Shown: in pieces, positions 51,719-64,000 of the stretch
Layout: each line of letters opens with the position of its first letter
Position numbering within the stretch: the first letter of the stretch is position 1
DNA from: Streptomyces poonensis
Lineage (GTDB): Bacteria > Actinomycetota > Actinomycetes > Streptomycetales > Streptomycetaceae
DNA: 64,000 nucleotides
NCBI RefSeq assembly: GCF_014650915.1
Contig: NZ_BMVW01000016.1
Location: 157,840 to 221,839, forward strand
Direction: 5' to 3'
Made by a program: the position numbers and the translations under genes
Notes under the pieces: model-generated
Databases searched by the model: none
Told to the model about the DNA's origin: nothing
The model's input: the letters and a program-made list of their open reading frames with translations, nothing else

Positions 51719-53258
51719 GCGGCTCCGGTTGCGAGGTGCCCTCGGCCGTCCCGGCGGGCCACGGCCTGGTGTCCAGCAACGGGCTCCCGTATCCGGCCAG
51801 GATGTTGGACACACCCGTCAGGGGAGCGCCCACGTGCAGACCGGTGTGGTCGATGATGACCTCGCGGACGCGGTGGTCGTGGGCCGAGCCGCGGGTCTGG
51901 AGCACGGCGACGGCGCGCCCGACGCGGCCCGGCGTCTCGATGTAGCGCAGCAGGATGGCGATGTCCGTCAGGCTCGCGATCTGTCCGGCGACCGACGGGC
52001 CGCCCGGACCCGGGTGCGGCTGCCCGGGCAGCGCCGTGAGGAACGTGGTGATGCCCTGGGGGCGTACCACCGCGCCCAGGGCGATGACGAAGTCGAGCAG
52101 CGCCCGCGGGGTGCTGATGCGCTCCAGCGCGGACAGCGTGTCGATGACCAGCCGCTGCGGCCGGAACTCCTCGATCGACCGCCGGATGCGGATGAAGTGG
52201 TCCTCCAGGGACGAGGTCTCCGGGTACTCGGACATCAGGGCCAGCAGACCCGTGGCATCCATCCGGGCCAGGTCCATGCCCCAGCCCGCGATCGCGCGCC
52301 GCAGTTGCTCCTCGGTCTCGTCGAAGGTGTAGAGCAGACAGCGTTCGCCCGCGTCGACGCCCGCGACCATGAAGCTGAGCGCGGTCAGCGTCTTGCCGAC
52401 GCCGGTGGGGCCGGAGAGCAGGATCACCGCGTCCCGGAAGAAGCCCCCGCCGCACATGTCGTCCAGTGCCGGGATCCCGCAGGAGACCCGGTCGCGCCGC
52501 ACCGATCCCTTGTCGAGGGGAAGGAACGCGAGGGGGATGACGACGATGCCGTCCCGCGGGTCGATGGTGAACAGCCACTCGCCGGTGCGGTGCGGCGCCC
52601 CCCGGAGCTTGACGATCTCCACTGTCCGGCGGCGGCGTTCCTGGTACAGCCCGTTCCGCAGGACGATGACGTTGTTCAGCACGAACTCCTCGACGTCGTA
52701 CCGCGAGATGCTGCCGTACTCGTCCGTCCGCTCGGCGGTCATGACGGATGTGACACCGAGGCCCTCCAGCGTGGTGGCGATCCGGAACAGTTCGTGCCGG
52801 ACGACCGTCTTGTCCGGGAACCGGGTGAAGATCGCGCCCAGGGAGTCGAGGGACACCCGGGTGGCCCCGGTCCTGCGCACCGCGTCGCCGATCCGCGCCA
52901 CCAGCGCGCGGAAGTCGTACGTGCCGACCGTCGGCCCCTCGTCGGCGATGTCGGGGGAAGCGTCCACGAACGCCCAGGTGCCCTCGGCCTCCCAGGCCGC
53001 GATGTCGAAGCCCAGCGAGGCGGCGTTCCGCCGGATGTCGGCGGGCGGCTCCTCGAAGGTGACGAACACCCCCGGGTCGCCGAACCGCTGCCGGCCCCGG
53101 GCCAGGAACTCCACGGCGAACAGCGTCTTCCCGCTGCCCGCCGTACCCGTCACCAAGGTGCACCGGCCTTCGGGCAGGCCGCCCAGCGCCACCCGGTCGA
53201 AGCCGTTGATGCTGGTGGGCACCCGCGTGAGCGTGTCGTCACCGGCGGCCATGTTCAC
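51711..53258 (-). CDS. kaiC: KaiC-like dual-ATPase (circadian clock protein family)
   Basis: 515 aa with two RecA-like domains, as in cyanobacterial KaiC. CI: Walker A GTAGSGKT (38-45), catalytic pair EE (69-70) in FVTFEEPPADIRRNAASLGF. CII: Walker A GPTGVGKT (283-290), acidic pair at 313-314 in LYTFDETEEQLRRAIAGWGM. The region equivalent to the S431/T432 autophosphorylation pair reads IASLTD, i.e. A428-S429, so only the threonine position keeps a hydroxyl (alignment by eye). GTG start overlaps the KaiB stop (GTGA); the end overlaps the kinase start. No KaiA is present. Confidence 0.92.
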   Translation of the reverse strand: MNMAAGDDTLTRVPTSINGFDRVALGGLPEGRCTLVTGTAGSGKTLFAVEFLARGRQRFGDPGVFVTFEEPPADIRRNAASLGFDIAAWEAEGTWAFVDASPDIADEGPTVGTYDFRALVARIGDAVRRTGATRVSLDSLGAIFTRFPDKTVVRHELFRIATTLEGLGVTSVMTAERTDEYGSISRYDVEEFVLNNVIVLRNGLYQERRRRTVEIVKLRGAPHRTGEWLFTIDPRDGIVVIPLAFLPLDKGSVRRDRVSCGIPALDDMCGGGFFRDAVILLSGPTGVGKTLTALSFMVAGVDAGERCLLYTFDETEEQLRRAIAGWGMDLARMDATGLLALMSEYPETSSLEDHFIRIRRSIEEFRPQRLVIDTLSALERISTPRALLDFVIALGAVVRPQGITTFLTALPGQPHPGPGGPSVAGQIASLTDIAILLRYIETPGRVGRAVAVLQTRGSAHDHRVREVIIDHTGLHVGAPLTGVSNILAGYGSPLLDTRPWPAGTAEGTSQPEPHE

Positions 53259-53548
53259 GCGCCTCCAAACTCGTCCAGGTTGGGCAGGCCCAGAGCGAGG
53301 GCGGCGCGGTGCAGGTCCGACAGGTCCCCGATCACCCTCCGCTGGGGCTCGGGGCGCAACCGGACCACGGTGGGCGTGGCGAGAATGCGCCAGCGCTCCG
53401 CCAGCTCGGGTCGTTCGACGGCATCGACGACGGTCAGTTCGTAGTACCCCCGCAGACGGGCCTCGCAGAGCGACCGCAGGTTCTCCAGCGCCTCGTGGGA
53501 ACGCTGGGTCTGCCCCGCGACGTAGAGAACGAAGGAGTACGTGGTCAC
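53255..53548 (-). CDS. kaiB: KaiB-like thioredoxin-fold protein
   Basis: About 97 aa. Clear KaiB pattern: YSFVLYVAGQTQRSHEALEN, YYELTVVDAVERPELAERWR, ILATPTVVRLRPEP and VIGDLSD. In cyanobacteria KaiB binds KaiC and recruits output kinases in a fold-switched state. GTG at 53548 is chosen (GGAGGT ~11 nt upstream); a GTG at 53560 overlaps that ribosome site. First gene of the coupled kaiB-kaiC-kinase operon, divergent from the response regulator. Confidence 0.92.
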   Translation of the reverse strand: MTTYSFVLYVAGQTQRSHEALENLRSLCEARLRGYYELTVVDAVERPELAERWRILATPTVVRLRPEPQRRVIGDLSDLHRAALALGLPNLDEFGGA

Positions 53549-53744
53549 TTGAGGGCGCACCTCCCCGCGCGATCCCCATACGCCGCCCGTCCCTGCCCTC
53601 CACTGTCCTCCGCCCGGGAACCGGTTGCCAGAGCGGTGGCCGTCTTCGCCCCGACAGGAGCGCCGGACCGCCTGCCGGGCCTAGGCTCGGAGGCGTCCGT
53701 TTCCGGCGCGGCGGGGACCACCGCAGACACGGCAGGGGCCGACG

Positions 53745-54440
53745 ATGACCAGGGTGCTCGTGGTCGAGGACCAGCGGACGCTGGCCGACGCGCTGGAGCT
53801 GGCCATCGGCGCCCAGCCCGATCTGGAGTGCGTGGGCGCCGTGGACACGGTCGAGCAGGCGCTGCCCCTGGCGCGGACGGGTACCGACGTCGTCCTGATG
53901 GACGTCCACCTGCCCGGCACCGACGGCATCGCGGGGACCTCGCTGCTCAAGAGGGCCGCCCCGGCCCTGCGCGTGCTGATCCTGACCGGGGACCCCCGCC
54001 CCCGGCTGCTCGCCGCCGCGGCGGCGGCCGGCGCTGCGGGCTTCCTGACGAAGGACAGTACGCTCCCGGACATCCTCGCCGCGATCCGTGCCCCGGCCAC
54101 CGGGCCGTTGCTGGTCGCGGGCGGCACGCTCGCGGCACTGGCCGGGGTGCCCGGGGACGCACCGCTCCCGCCCGGTGTCGAGCGGCCGGCGCGTCCGGCC
54201 TCTCGGCAGCAGGGCCGGGGCCGCTGCACCGCGCGGGAACTGGAGGTGCTGCGGCTGCTCGGGGAGGGGCTGGGCCCCAAGGCCATCGCCGAGCGACTGG
54301 TCATCAGCCCGCACACGGTCCGCGGCCATGTCAAGAGCGTCATGCAGAAGCTGAACGCGCACAGTCAGCTCGAAACGGTCGTCACGGCGATCCGGGAGGG
54401 GCTGCTGGACCCCGCCCCGGGAGACCGTCCGGACACCTGA
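53745..54440 (+). CDS. NarL/LuxR-family response regulator
   Basis: 231 aa. Receiver domain with the phospho-acceptor D53 in VVLMDVHLPGTDG, T in LILTGD and K in GFLTKDST; then a LuxR HTH at about 165-220 (CTARELEVLRLLGEGLGPKA, IAERLVISPHTVRGHVKSVM). Divergent from kaiB across ~196 nt; the obvious partner of the PAS kinase in the opposite operon. Probably a transcriptional output of the module. Confidence 0.92.
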   Translation: MTRVLVVEDQRTLADALELAIGAQPDLECVGAVDTVEQALPLARTGTDVVLMDVHLPGTDGIAGTSLLKRAAPALRVLILTGDPRPRLLAAAAAAGAAGFLTKDSTLPDILAAIRAPATGPLLVAGGTLAALAGVPGDAPLPPGVERPARPASRQQGRGRCTARELEVLRLLGEGLGPKAIAERLVISPHTVRGHVKSVMQKLNAHSQLETVVTAIREGLLDPAPGDRPDT

Positions 54441-54572
54441 GACCCGCGGACCCGGACTCGGCCCAACTGGGGGATGCGAACGGCCCATACGCGGGTTCAA
54501 CACCCCGCGTCACCGCTCCTACCGTAGGCATCGGTACATCGTGTGCGGGAAGAGGAAAGGGGCGTCCGGCCG

Positions 54573-55274
54573 ATGGCCGACAAGGATGTGCTGTTCGCGG
54601 AGACGTCGCGGTTCGCCACCACGCTGGCCGCGCTCCCCCCGGTCGACCAGGTACTGCACGAACTGGCCCGGTGCGGCGCGCGCAGCCTGGGAATGCGCAG
54701 TGCGGGCGTGTCCCTGTGTGTGAACGACCGCCCGAAGCTCGCCGACGCCCTGGACGGGGCGTCCACCGCGCTCGGCGAAGCGCAGGAGCGCCTGGACGGC
54801 AGTCCGTGTGCCGACGCGCTGCGGACCGCGCGTCCGGTGGCGGTGGCGGACCTGACCCGGGCCCCCGGGCGCTGGACCGCGTACGAGGAGGTGGCGCACC
54901 GGTTCGGCGTGGTGGCCCTCGCCAGCGTCCCGCTGTGCGGCGACGGCCGGGTACTGGGGGCCGTCGACCTCTATGACACGGCCGCCCGTCCCTGGCCGTC
55001 CCACGATCTGTCGGCGGTCCGGTTGCTGAACGACATGGCCACCGCCTACCTGGCGCACTCCACCGCCCTTGGTGAGCTCAGGCGGTTGGCCGACCAGTTG
55101 CAGCAGGCGTTGACCAGCCGGGTGGTCATCGAGCAGGCGAAGGGCGTGATCTCCGCTGTGCGGCAGGTCTCCGTCGACGAGGCGTTCGACCACCTGCGTC
55201 AGCACACACGCCACCACCGGGCGAAGCTCCACGACACGGCGCGAGAGGTCGTGCGCACCCGCCGAAGCCCCTGA
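54573..55274 (+). CDS. GAF-ANTAR RNA-binding antiterminator-type protein
   Basis: 233 aa. GAF domain ~20-160 (HELARCGARSLGMRSAGVSL, FGVVALASVPLCGDGRVLGA) and C-terminal ANTAR (LQQALTSRVVIEQAKGVISA, then VDEAFDHLRQHTRHHRAKLH). ANTAR proteins bind paired hairpins in nascent RNA to prevent termination. ATG at 54573; 30 nt upstream another start is open but lacks a site. Rightward after the response regulator, ~130 nt apart; likely part of the same signalling island. Confidence 0.88.
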   Translation: MADKDVLFAETSRFATTLAALPPVDQVLHELARCGARSLGMRSAGVSLCVNDRPKLADALDGASTALGEAQERLDGSPCADALRTARPVAVADLTRAPGRWTAYEEVAHRFGVVALASVPLCGDGRVLGAVDLYDTAARPWPSHDLSAVRLLNDMATAYLAHSTALGELRRLADQLQQALTSRVVIEQAKGVISAVRQVSVDEAFDHLRQHTRHHRAKLHDTAREVVRTRRSP

Positions 55275-55332
55275 CCCAGCCCCGTACGGCGCCCCCGCCC
55301 GGACCGTCACGATCCCCGCCTGCCCTGGCGGG

Positions 55333-55494
55333 GGCGCCTCCATGTCCTTCGTCGGGCCCGGTGCCGGGCGAGGCGTAGGAGGCAAGGTGGGCGGCGGTGG
55401 GGAAGCGGGTGCCGTCGCCGACGGTGACCAGCAGCACGGCGGTGGTCCTGACCGCGACCCCCGGCATCGAGGCCAGGACCCGGCAGAGAGGGTG
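55333..55494 (-). pseudogene. IS110-family transposase remnant
   Basis: A leftward frame reads HPLCRVLASMPGVAVRTTAV, LLVTVGDGTRFP, TAAHLASYA, matching the C-terminal Transposase_20 region of IS110 transposases. The segment then loses similarity; the DEDD N-terminal domain and ends are missing. It is a decayed fragment, not an active element. Confidence 0.65.
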
Positions 55495-55522
55495 GTCCGG
55501 GACGCGGCGGCTCGGGCGTCCC

Positions 55523-55660
55523 TCGCCAGCGATCACGCTTGGTCACTATGCTCACTTCATGCGGGAGGCCGGAAGCAAGGGGCGGACGGCATGGACGGAC
55601 TGTTGGGGAGGCAGGGAGATCCGCGTGTCAGCCGAAACTGCTCAGATCCTCCCCAGGGCT
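55523..55660 (+). pseudogene. Tyrosine-recombinase (integrase) C-terminal remnant
   Basis: Frame reads SPAITLGHYAHFMREAGSKG, resembling the end of actinobacterial phage/ICE integrases; the Y in HYAHF is at the position of the nucleophilic tyrosine. Upstream catalytic boxes are absent, replaced by the IS110 fragment on the other strand. Indicates a former integrated element here. Confidence 0.5.
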
Positions 55661-55743
55661 GATGGCAGGCGTATCCCCGCTGTTGGGCGCCTTCCAGGGC
55701 GACTGTGGATCGAAACGGCGATGAAGTGGGATGGCCTGAGGAA

Positions 55744-55845
55744 ATGCTGAGAGAGGTCACTGCGACCCGCTACATCGAACCCCTGACGACCGGCGGCTCC
55801 GTACCCGGTGTCGTCGAGGCCGACGACCTCGGCATGTACGTCGTG
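55744..55845 (+). pseudogene. Truncated HipA-like kinase N-terminus
   Basis: ATG at 55744 opens MLREVTATRYIEPLTTGGSV, PGVVEADDLGMYVVYF, like the N-terminus of the actinobacterial HipA-family kinases as I recall them. Similarity stops after ~34 residues and the frame continues as unrelated proline/arginine-rich sequence to 55998. Probably a gene fragment left by rearrangement. The remaining sequence of 55275-55967 has no other recognisable gene. Confidence 0.45.
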
Positions 55846-55967
55846 TACTTCCCGGACCCACTGATCCAGGCGGTAGCCGGCTGTGCCCGCATGGCAGGGC
55901 CCGGAAGGCCGGAGGTGCGACGCCCTCCCCGGACCCCGCCCGCGACGGCGGAAGAGCAACGGTGTGG

Positions 55968-56966
55968 TCAGGGCAGCGCCACCACCTGTGCCGCGTGAGC
56001 CAGTCCGGCGCCGAAGCCGACCAGCAGTGCCAGGTCGCCCCTGGCCGACGTGCCCTGAGACAGCAGGGCGTCCAGGGCCAGCGGAATGGAGGCGGCCGAG
56101 GTGTTGCCGGACGTGACGACGTCCTTGGCCACGACCGTGTGCGGGGCGAGGCCGAGGGACTCCGCGGCGGTGTCGATGATGCGGGCGTTCGCCTGGTGGG
56201 GCACGAAGGCCGCGAGGTCGGCGATTTCCAGACCCGCCTTCGCCACCGCCTGCCGGGAGATCTCCGGCACGGACCGGGTCGCCCAGCGGTAGACCTCCGG
56301 GCCGGTCATCCGCAGTGTCGGCCAGGGGCCGGGCGTGTCGCGGGTGTCCAGCCAGGTGCGGTCATGGGCGATCATGTGGTGCCGTTCGCCGTCGGCACCC
56401 CACACCACCGGGCCGATGCCCGGCGTCTCGGAGGGGCCGACCACGACCGCCCCGGCGCCGTCGCCGAACAGGAACGCCGTGCCGCGGTCCTCGGGGTCGA
56501 CGATGTCGCTCATCTTCTCCGAGCCGATCACCAGGACGTTGCGGGCGTCACCCGAGCGCACCAGCGAGTCGGCCAGGCCGAGGACGTAGCAGAAGCCTGA
56601 GCACGCGGCGGCGACATCCAGGCTGCCGGCGGAGCGGATGCCCAGCTGATGGGCCACTCGGGGTGCGGCGGCCGGCGCCTGCTCCAGGAAGGACATGGTG
56701 GCGAGCAGCACCATGTCCACGTCGCCCGGCTGGGTGCCGGACTGGGCCATCGCCTTGCGGGCCGCTTCCACCGCCATGGTGATGACGGTCTCGTCTGGGC
56801 CCGCGAAGCGCCGGGAGACGATACCGGAGCGACGGCGGATCCACTCGTCGCTGGAGTCGATGCGGGCGCAGATCTCGTCGTTGCTCACCACGCGCGTCGG
56901 CCGGTACACCCCCACGCCGAGGATGCGCGCCCCGGGGCGGCGCTCGGGCCCGCGGATACCGGCCAT
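55968..56966 (-). CDS. KAS III-like 3-oxoacyl-ACP synthase
   Basis: 332-aa thiolase-fold condensing enzyme. Catalytic triad present: C122 in AAACSGFCY, H257 in VPHQANARI and N288 in SGNTSAAS, the FabH-type Cys-His-Asn pattern. It may condense or transfer an acyl group supplied by the FAAL gene directly upstream, with which its ATG overlaps by one base (TGATG). Related enzymes prime or transacylate in polyketide pathways. Lies at the left edge of the PKS cluster. Confidence 0.9.
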   Translation of the reverse strand: MAGIRGPERRPGARILGVGVYRPTRVVSNDEICARIDSSDEWIRRRSGIVSRRFAGPDETVITMAVEAARKAMAQSGTQPGDVDMVLLATMSFLEQAPAAAPRVAHQLGIRSAGSLDVAAACSGFCYVLGLADSLVRSGDARNVLVIGSEKMSDIVDPEDRGTAFLFGDGAGAVVVGPSETPGIGPVVWGADGERHHMIAHDRTWLDTRDTPGPWPTLRMTGPEVYRWATRSVPEISRQAVAKAGLEIADLAAFVPHQANARIIDTAAESLGLAPHTVVAKDVVTSGNTSAASIPLALDALLSQGTSARGDLALLVGFGAGLAHAAQVVALP

Positions 56967-58756
56967 CACCGCTCCGTCCCGGCCGTGGCCACAGTCGCGG
57001 TCACGGCTCTCAGCTCGTCCTTGACGTACAACTTCTTGCAGGCCTGACGCTGCACCTTGCCGCTGGACGTCTTCGGCAGCGCACCGCGCCGGACGACCAG
57101 CACGTCGTCCGGGGTGATCCGGTGCGTCTCCCGTACGGCATCGTGGACGCGCAGGCGCAAGCCGTCGGCGCCCACGGAGCCGAGGACCCGGCCGTCGGCC
57201 TCCACCACCACCACCAGCCGTTCGCGTTCGCCGTCGTCCACGGAGAAGGACGCCGCGCAGTTCGGGAACAGGCCCGGTACGGCGCCCTCGGCGGACAGCT
57301 CGATGTCCTGCGGGTAGTGGTTGCGGCCCTTGCGGATGATGACGTCCTTCAGCCGCCCCGTGACGTGCAGTTCGCCCCCGTACAGGAAGCCGAGGTCGCC
57401 GGTGCGCAGATGGGTGGGACCGGAGCCGTCGTCCTGCGCGAGGCGTGCGCGGAACGTGCTCTCGCTCGCTTCGGGCCGGCCCAGGTAGCCGCCCGCGACG
57501 CAGGGGCCGTCGACCCAGATCTCGCCGACCTGTCCCTCCGGCAGCTCCTGGCGGGTGGCCGGGTCCACGATCCGTACCCGGGTGCCCGGAACGGTACCGC
57601 CGCTGCTCACCGCGGGGACGGAACCCTCGGCCGACTCGGCGGCGGGCTCGACGACGCCGTTCTGCAGGGCCTCGCCGGACACCCACAGGACGCCGGGCTC
57701 ACGGTCCTGGCGGGTGCCGGTGGCCTTGAGGGTGTTCTCCGCCAGACCGTAGCCGGGGCACATGGCGCGGGGGGCGAACCCGTACGGCGTGAACGCCTCG
57801 ATGAAGGCCCGGACCGTGCTCCAGCGCACCGGCTCGGCGCCGTTGGCGGCCACGCGCCAGCGCGACAGGTCGCCCACGTCGCCCATCTTGCCCTCCGCCG
57901 CCGCCCGGACGCACAACTCGTAGGCGAAGCTGGGCGCGGCAGCGTGCGTGCCGCCGAACCGGGCGATGGCCTCCAGCCAGCGGGCCGGGCGGCGGATGAA
58001 GGCCTCGGGGGTCATGAGGTACGAGGGGATGCCCGCCCACAGCGGCAGGATCAGACCGAAGAGCATCCCCATGTCGTGGAAGAGCGGGAGCCAGTTGACC
58101 ACCGTGCCGTGCGGCTCGGCGGGCCACAGCTCGTCGGTCTCGGCGACGTTGGCGAGGAAGTTGGCATGGCTGACGACGACCCCCTTGGGGTCGCCGGTGG
58201 AGCCGGACGTGTACTGCAGCAGCGCGGTGTCGCCGGGCGCCGGCGGTGTGGGGTCGCCGTGGCCGCCCTCGGACACCGGCAGCTCGCGGGCCGGATCCAC
58301 GCCGTCGGTGGCTATCAGCGTGAGCTCTGCCAGAGCGGGCATGTCGCCGAAGCGCTCCCGCAGGTCGCGTACGACGTCGGCCGTGGTCAGAACGGTGGAC
58401 GTGCCCGAGTCGTCGGCGATCCGGCGCAGCCGCAGAACCTCCTCGCGGCGCCGCGGCACCTGCACGGGGGCGCCGGCCACACGTCCGTACATGCACCCCA
58501 GGAGGGTCCGTACGAATTCCAGGCCCGACGGATACAGAAGTACCGCGGTGCGACCGGACAGCCCGGCGCCGACGAACCAGGAGGCTCTCAGCTGTGCGGC
58601 CTCGTGCAGCTCGCGGTAGGTGAGCGACTCGCGCGGTTCCTCCCCGTTGTGCAGGAAGACATAAGCCGTTTTGTCGGGCTGCTCCTCGCTGCGCAGCCTC
58701 AAGGCGTCGGGAAGAGTGAGTACGTCCACGCGCGGATGCGGCCTGGTGGTGGTCAC
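56966..58756 (-). CDS. Fatty acyl-AMP ligase (FAAL)
   Basis: 596-aa adenylating enzyme activating a fatty acid as acyl-AMP for loading on an ACP or PKS. Seen: ATP-binding LLQYTSGSTGDPKGVVVSHA, NWLPLFHDMGMLFGLILPLW, CPGYGLAENTLKATG, HLRTGDLGFLYGGELHVTGR, DVIIRKGRNHYPQDIE and the C-terminal lysine in LPKTSSGKVQRQACK. The HDMG and GYGLAE patterns are FAAL-like rather than acyl-CoA synthetase. GTG start with AAGGAG ~11 nt upstream. Co-transcribed with the KAS III gene. Confidence 0.92.
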   Translation of the reverse strand: MTTTRPHPRVDVLTLPDALRLRSEEQPDKTAYVFLHNGEEPRESLTYRELHEAAQLRASWFVGAGLSGRTAVLLYPSGLEFVRTLLGCMYGRVAGAPVQVPRRREEVLRLRRIADDSGTSTVLTTADVVRDLRERFGDMPALAELTLIATDGVDPARELPVSEGGHGDPTPPAPGDTALLQYTSGSTGDPKGVVVSHANFLANVAETDELWPAEPHGTVVNWLPLFHDMGMLFGLILPLWAGIPSYLMTPEAFIRRPARWLEAIARFGGTHAAAPSFAYELCVRAAAEGKMGDVGDLSRWRVAANGAEPVRWSTVRAFIEAFTPYGFAPRAMCPGYGLAENTLKATGTRQDREPGVLWVSGEALQNGVVEPAAESAEGSVPAVSSGGTVPGTRVRIVDPATRQELPEGQVGEIWVDGPCVAGGYLGRPEASESTFRARLAQDDGSGPTHLRTGDLGFLYGGELHVTGRLKDVIIRKGRNHYPQDIELSAEGAVPGLFPNCAASFSVDDGERERLVVVVEADGRVLGSVGADGLRLRVHDAVRETHRITPDDVLVVRRGALPKTSSGKVQRQACKKLYVKDELRAVTATVATAGTER

Positions 58757-58771
58757 GTTTTCACGATCTCC

Positions 58772-59092
58772 TTATCGGTCCTGGCGCCCGCCTGGGGCGG
58801 TGGAGGTCTGTGGAGGGGATGCGGGGGGAGAGAAAGGCGCCATCACGGCCATCAGCAGCTCCTGGAAGCTGAGAATCGGGCACGCGTCCGCCGCGGGCCC
58901 CGGCCCGGTTTCGTGCAGGGGTACGGCTCCTGCCCGGGAGATCCTCGACGTGACGGCCGGGCTCCGCCCGGTCCGCTCCAGCAGATCGAGCAGTGCCGGT
59001 ACGACCAGCGTGTGCGGGGGCTCGGCGAAGGCTTGATACGGGTCGACGGGGATCCTCCTGTCCACCATGACGTCCGGCAGCCGGTCCGTCAT
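58772..59092 (-). CDS. Small hypothetical protein preceding FAAL gene
   Basis: 106 aa; not recognised. Codon use is Streptomyces-like (mostly G/C third positions), which argues it is coding. Contains IPVDPYQAFAEPPHTLVVPA, LLDLLERTGRSP and ILSFQELLMAVMAPFSPP; no ACP phosphopantetheine serine motif (no DSL). The start is uncertain: ATG at 59092 has AAGGA too close; ATG at 59068 follows a better spacing. Stop lies 15 nt before the FAAL start, so co-transcription is likely. Confidence 0.5.
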   Translation of the reverse strand: MTDRLPDVMVDRRIPVDPYQAFAEPPHTLVVPALLDLLERTGRSPAVTSRISRAGAVPLHETGPGPAADACPILSFQELLMAVMAPFSPPASPPQTSTAPGGRQDR

Positions 59093-59135
59093 TTCCTTGC
59101 TGCTCGGTGGTCACCGCAGCGGATGCACCGGGAAA

Positions 59136-59155
59136 TTCACACGAGCTCGTGCGAA
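59136..59155. promoter_or_regulatory. 20-bp hyphenated palindrome upstream of PKS/FAAL
   Basis: Core CACGAGCTCGTG (59140-59151) is a perfect 12-bp palindrome, extended by TTC (59136-59138) and GAA (59153-59155). It sits 44 nt from the start of the leftward operon, a likely operator. The interval 59093-59549 has no convincing gene. Confidence 0.5.
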
Positions 59156-59304
59156 GGGCACGGAAGGATTCTGGTCGGCCGAAAAGACGGGCTGCGAGGC
59201 ACGCAGCGGAAAATCTGCCCAGTGACTGGCGGCTGCTTCGGAATGCACCATGGAAGACCTCGGACCTCGGTGTCGGGCATCGAAGGAGATTGGGAAGAGG
59301 CTGC

Positions 59305-59332
59305 AGGGTCCAGTTGTCTCACAACTGGCCCT
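59305..59332. promoter_or_regulatory. Inverted repeat ahead of PKS gene
   Basis: CCAGTTGT (59310-59317) and ACAACTGG (59321-59328) flank a 3-nt centre; AGGG (59305-59308) and CCCT (59329-59332) extend it with one unpaired T. An AT-rich tract TAGGGTTTTCCTTAG follows. Located ~220 nt before the PKS ATG; could be an operator or an RNA hairpin in the leader. Confidence 0.5.
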
Positions 59333-59549
59333 AGGGTTTTCCTTAGAGAAGCGTCGGCTTTCAACGCCCGCGCACTTCCTCCCTTGGGAATCCCCTAAAC
59401 CTGGCCCGCCGCAGCGGTGAAGCGCGGCTGCAGCACGGAAACTGGGTCGCGCCGCAACGTGTCACCGTTTGGTCCGTGCCGATCGCCTGCGCCGTGGCCG
59501 GCCACCGACCGGTGCCTTTTCGTTCTCTGTGTGAGTGGGTGGAGTGCAC

Positions 59550-64000
<4,451 letters not shown>

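Overview
This is a high-GC actinobacterial chromosome segment, almost certainly from a Streptomyces. Third codon positions are strongly G/C, GTG starts and 4-nt ATGA/GTGA overlaps are common, and the gene families are typical of the genus (XRE-DUF5753/DUF397 pair, HxlR regulators, DUF3618/holin-X stress operon, a complete mce lipid-import operon, modular type I PKS). No rRNA, tRNA or CRISPR array was recognised.

Layout. (1) 0.3-8.3 kb: purine/ureide catabolism. Tartronate-semialdehyde reductase and hydroxypyruvate isomerase (minus) diverge from a thiamine-binding-like protein and an HTH protein; then come uraD, uraH, urate oxidase, an 8-oxoguanine deaminase and an NCS2 xanthine/uric acid permease. 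Together they import purines and oxidise urate to allantoin; the glyoxylate arm recycles the end product. (2) 8.3-12.6 kb: a secreted GH89 alpha-N-acetylglucosaminidase divergent from an animal-type heme peroxidase. (3) 12.8-16.6 kb: a repeat-containing hypothetical, a possible IS200/IS605 end remnant, a histidine phosphatase and a three-gene membrane/stress operon. (4) 16.9-22 kb: regulators: DUF397/XRE and a HATPase; HxlR with an imine-reductase-like enzyme; an AlaA-type aminotransferase divergent from a second HxlR regulator. The last two promoters carry clear palindromes. (5) 22.1-31.2 kb: a VWA/secreted protein pair, a NUDIX hydrolase with an unrecognised 514-aa protein, two divergent IucA/IucC siderophore synthetases and a PucR-type regulator.

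(6) 31.4-50.2 kb: a lipid-uptake region. Four secreted proteins (one DUF6801-like, two tandem paralogues) diverge from an mce operon: MlaF-type ATPase, two YrbE permeases, MceA-F, four Mce-associated proteins and a lytic transglycosylase. The 734-bp region between the two blocks is dense in TTGTC/GACAA half-sites. (7) 50.6-55.3 kb: a signalling island with KaiB- and KaiC-like proteins translationally coupled to a PAS histidine kinase, divergent from a LuxR-type response regulator and a GAF-ANTAR protein. (8) 55.3-55.9 kb: debris of an IS110 transposase, a tyrosine integrase and a HipA-like kinase. (9) 56-64 kb: the left edge of a polyketide cluster. A KAS III-like enzyme, a fatty acyl-AMP ligase and a small protein (minus) diverge from a giant type I PKS that begins with a KSQ-AT-ACP loading module and runs off the window.

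The items most deserving a second look are the kai-like two-component island, the 514-aa protein/NUDIX operon, the FAAL-KAS III pair opposite a KSQ loading module, and the palindrome clusters ahead of the mce and PKS genes. All assignments come from reading the sequence and family knowledge; no database search was run.
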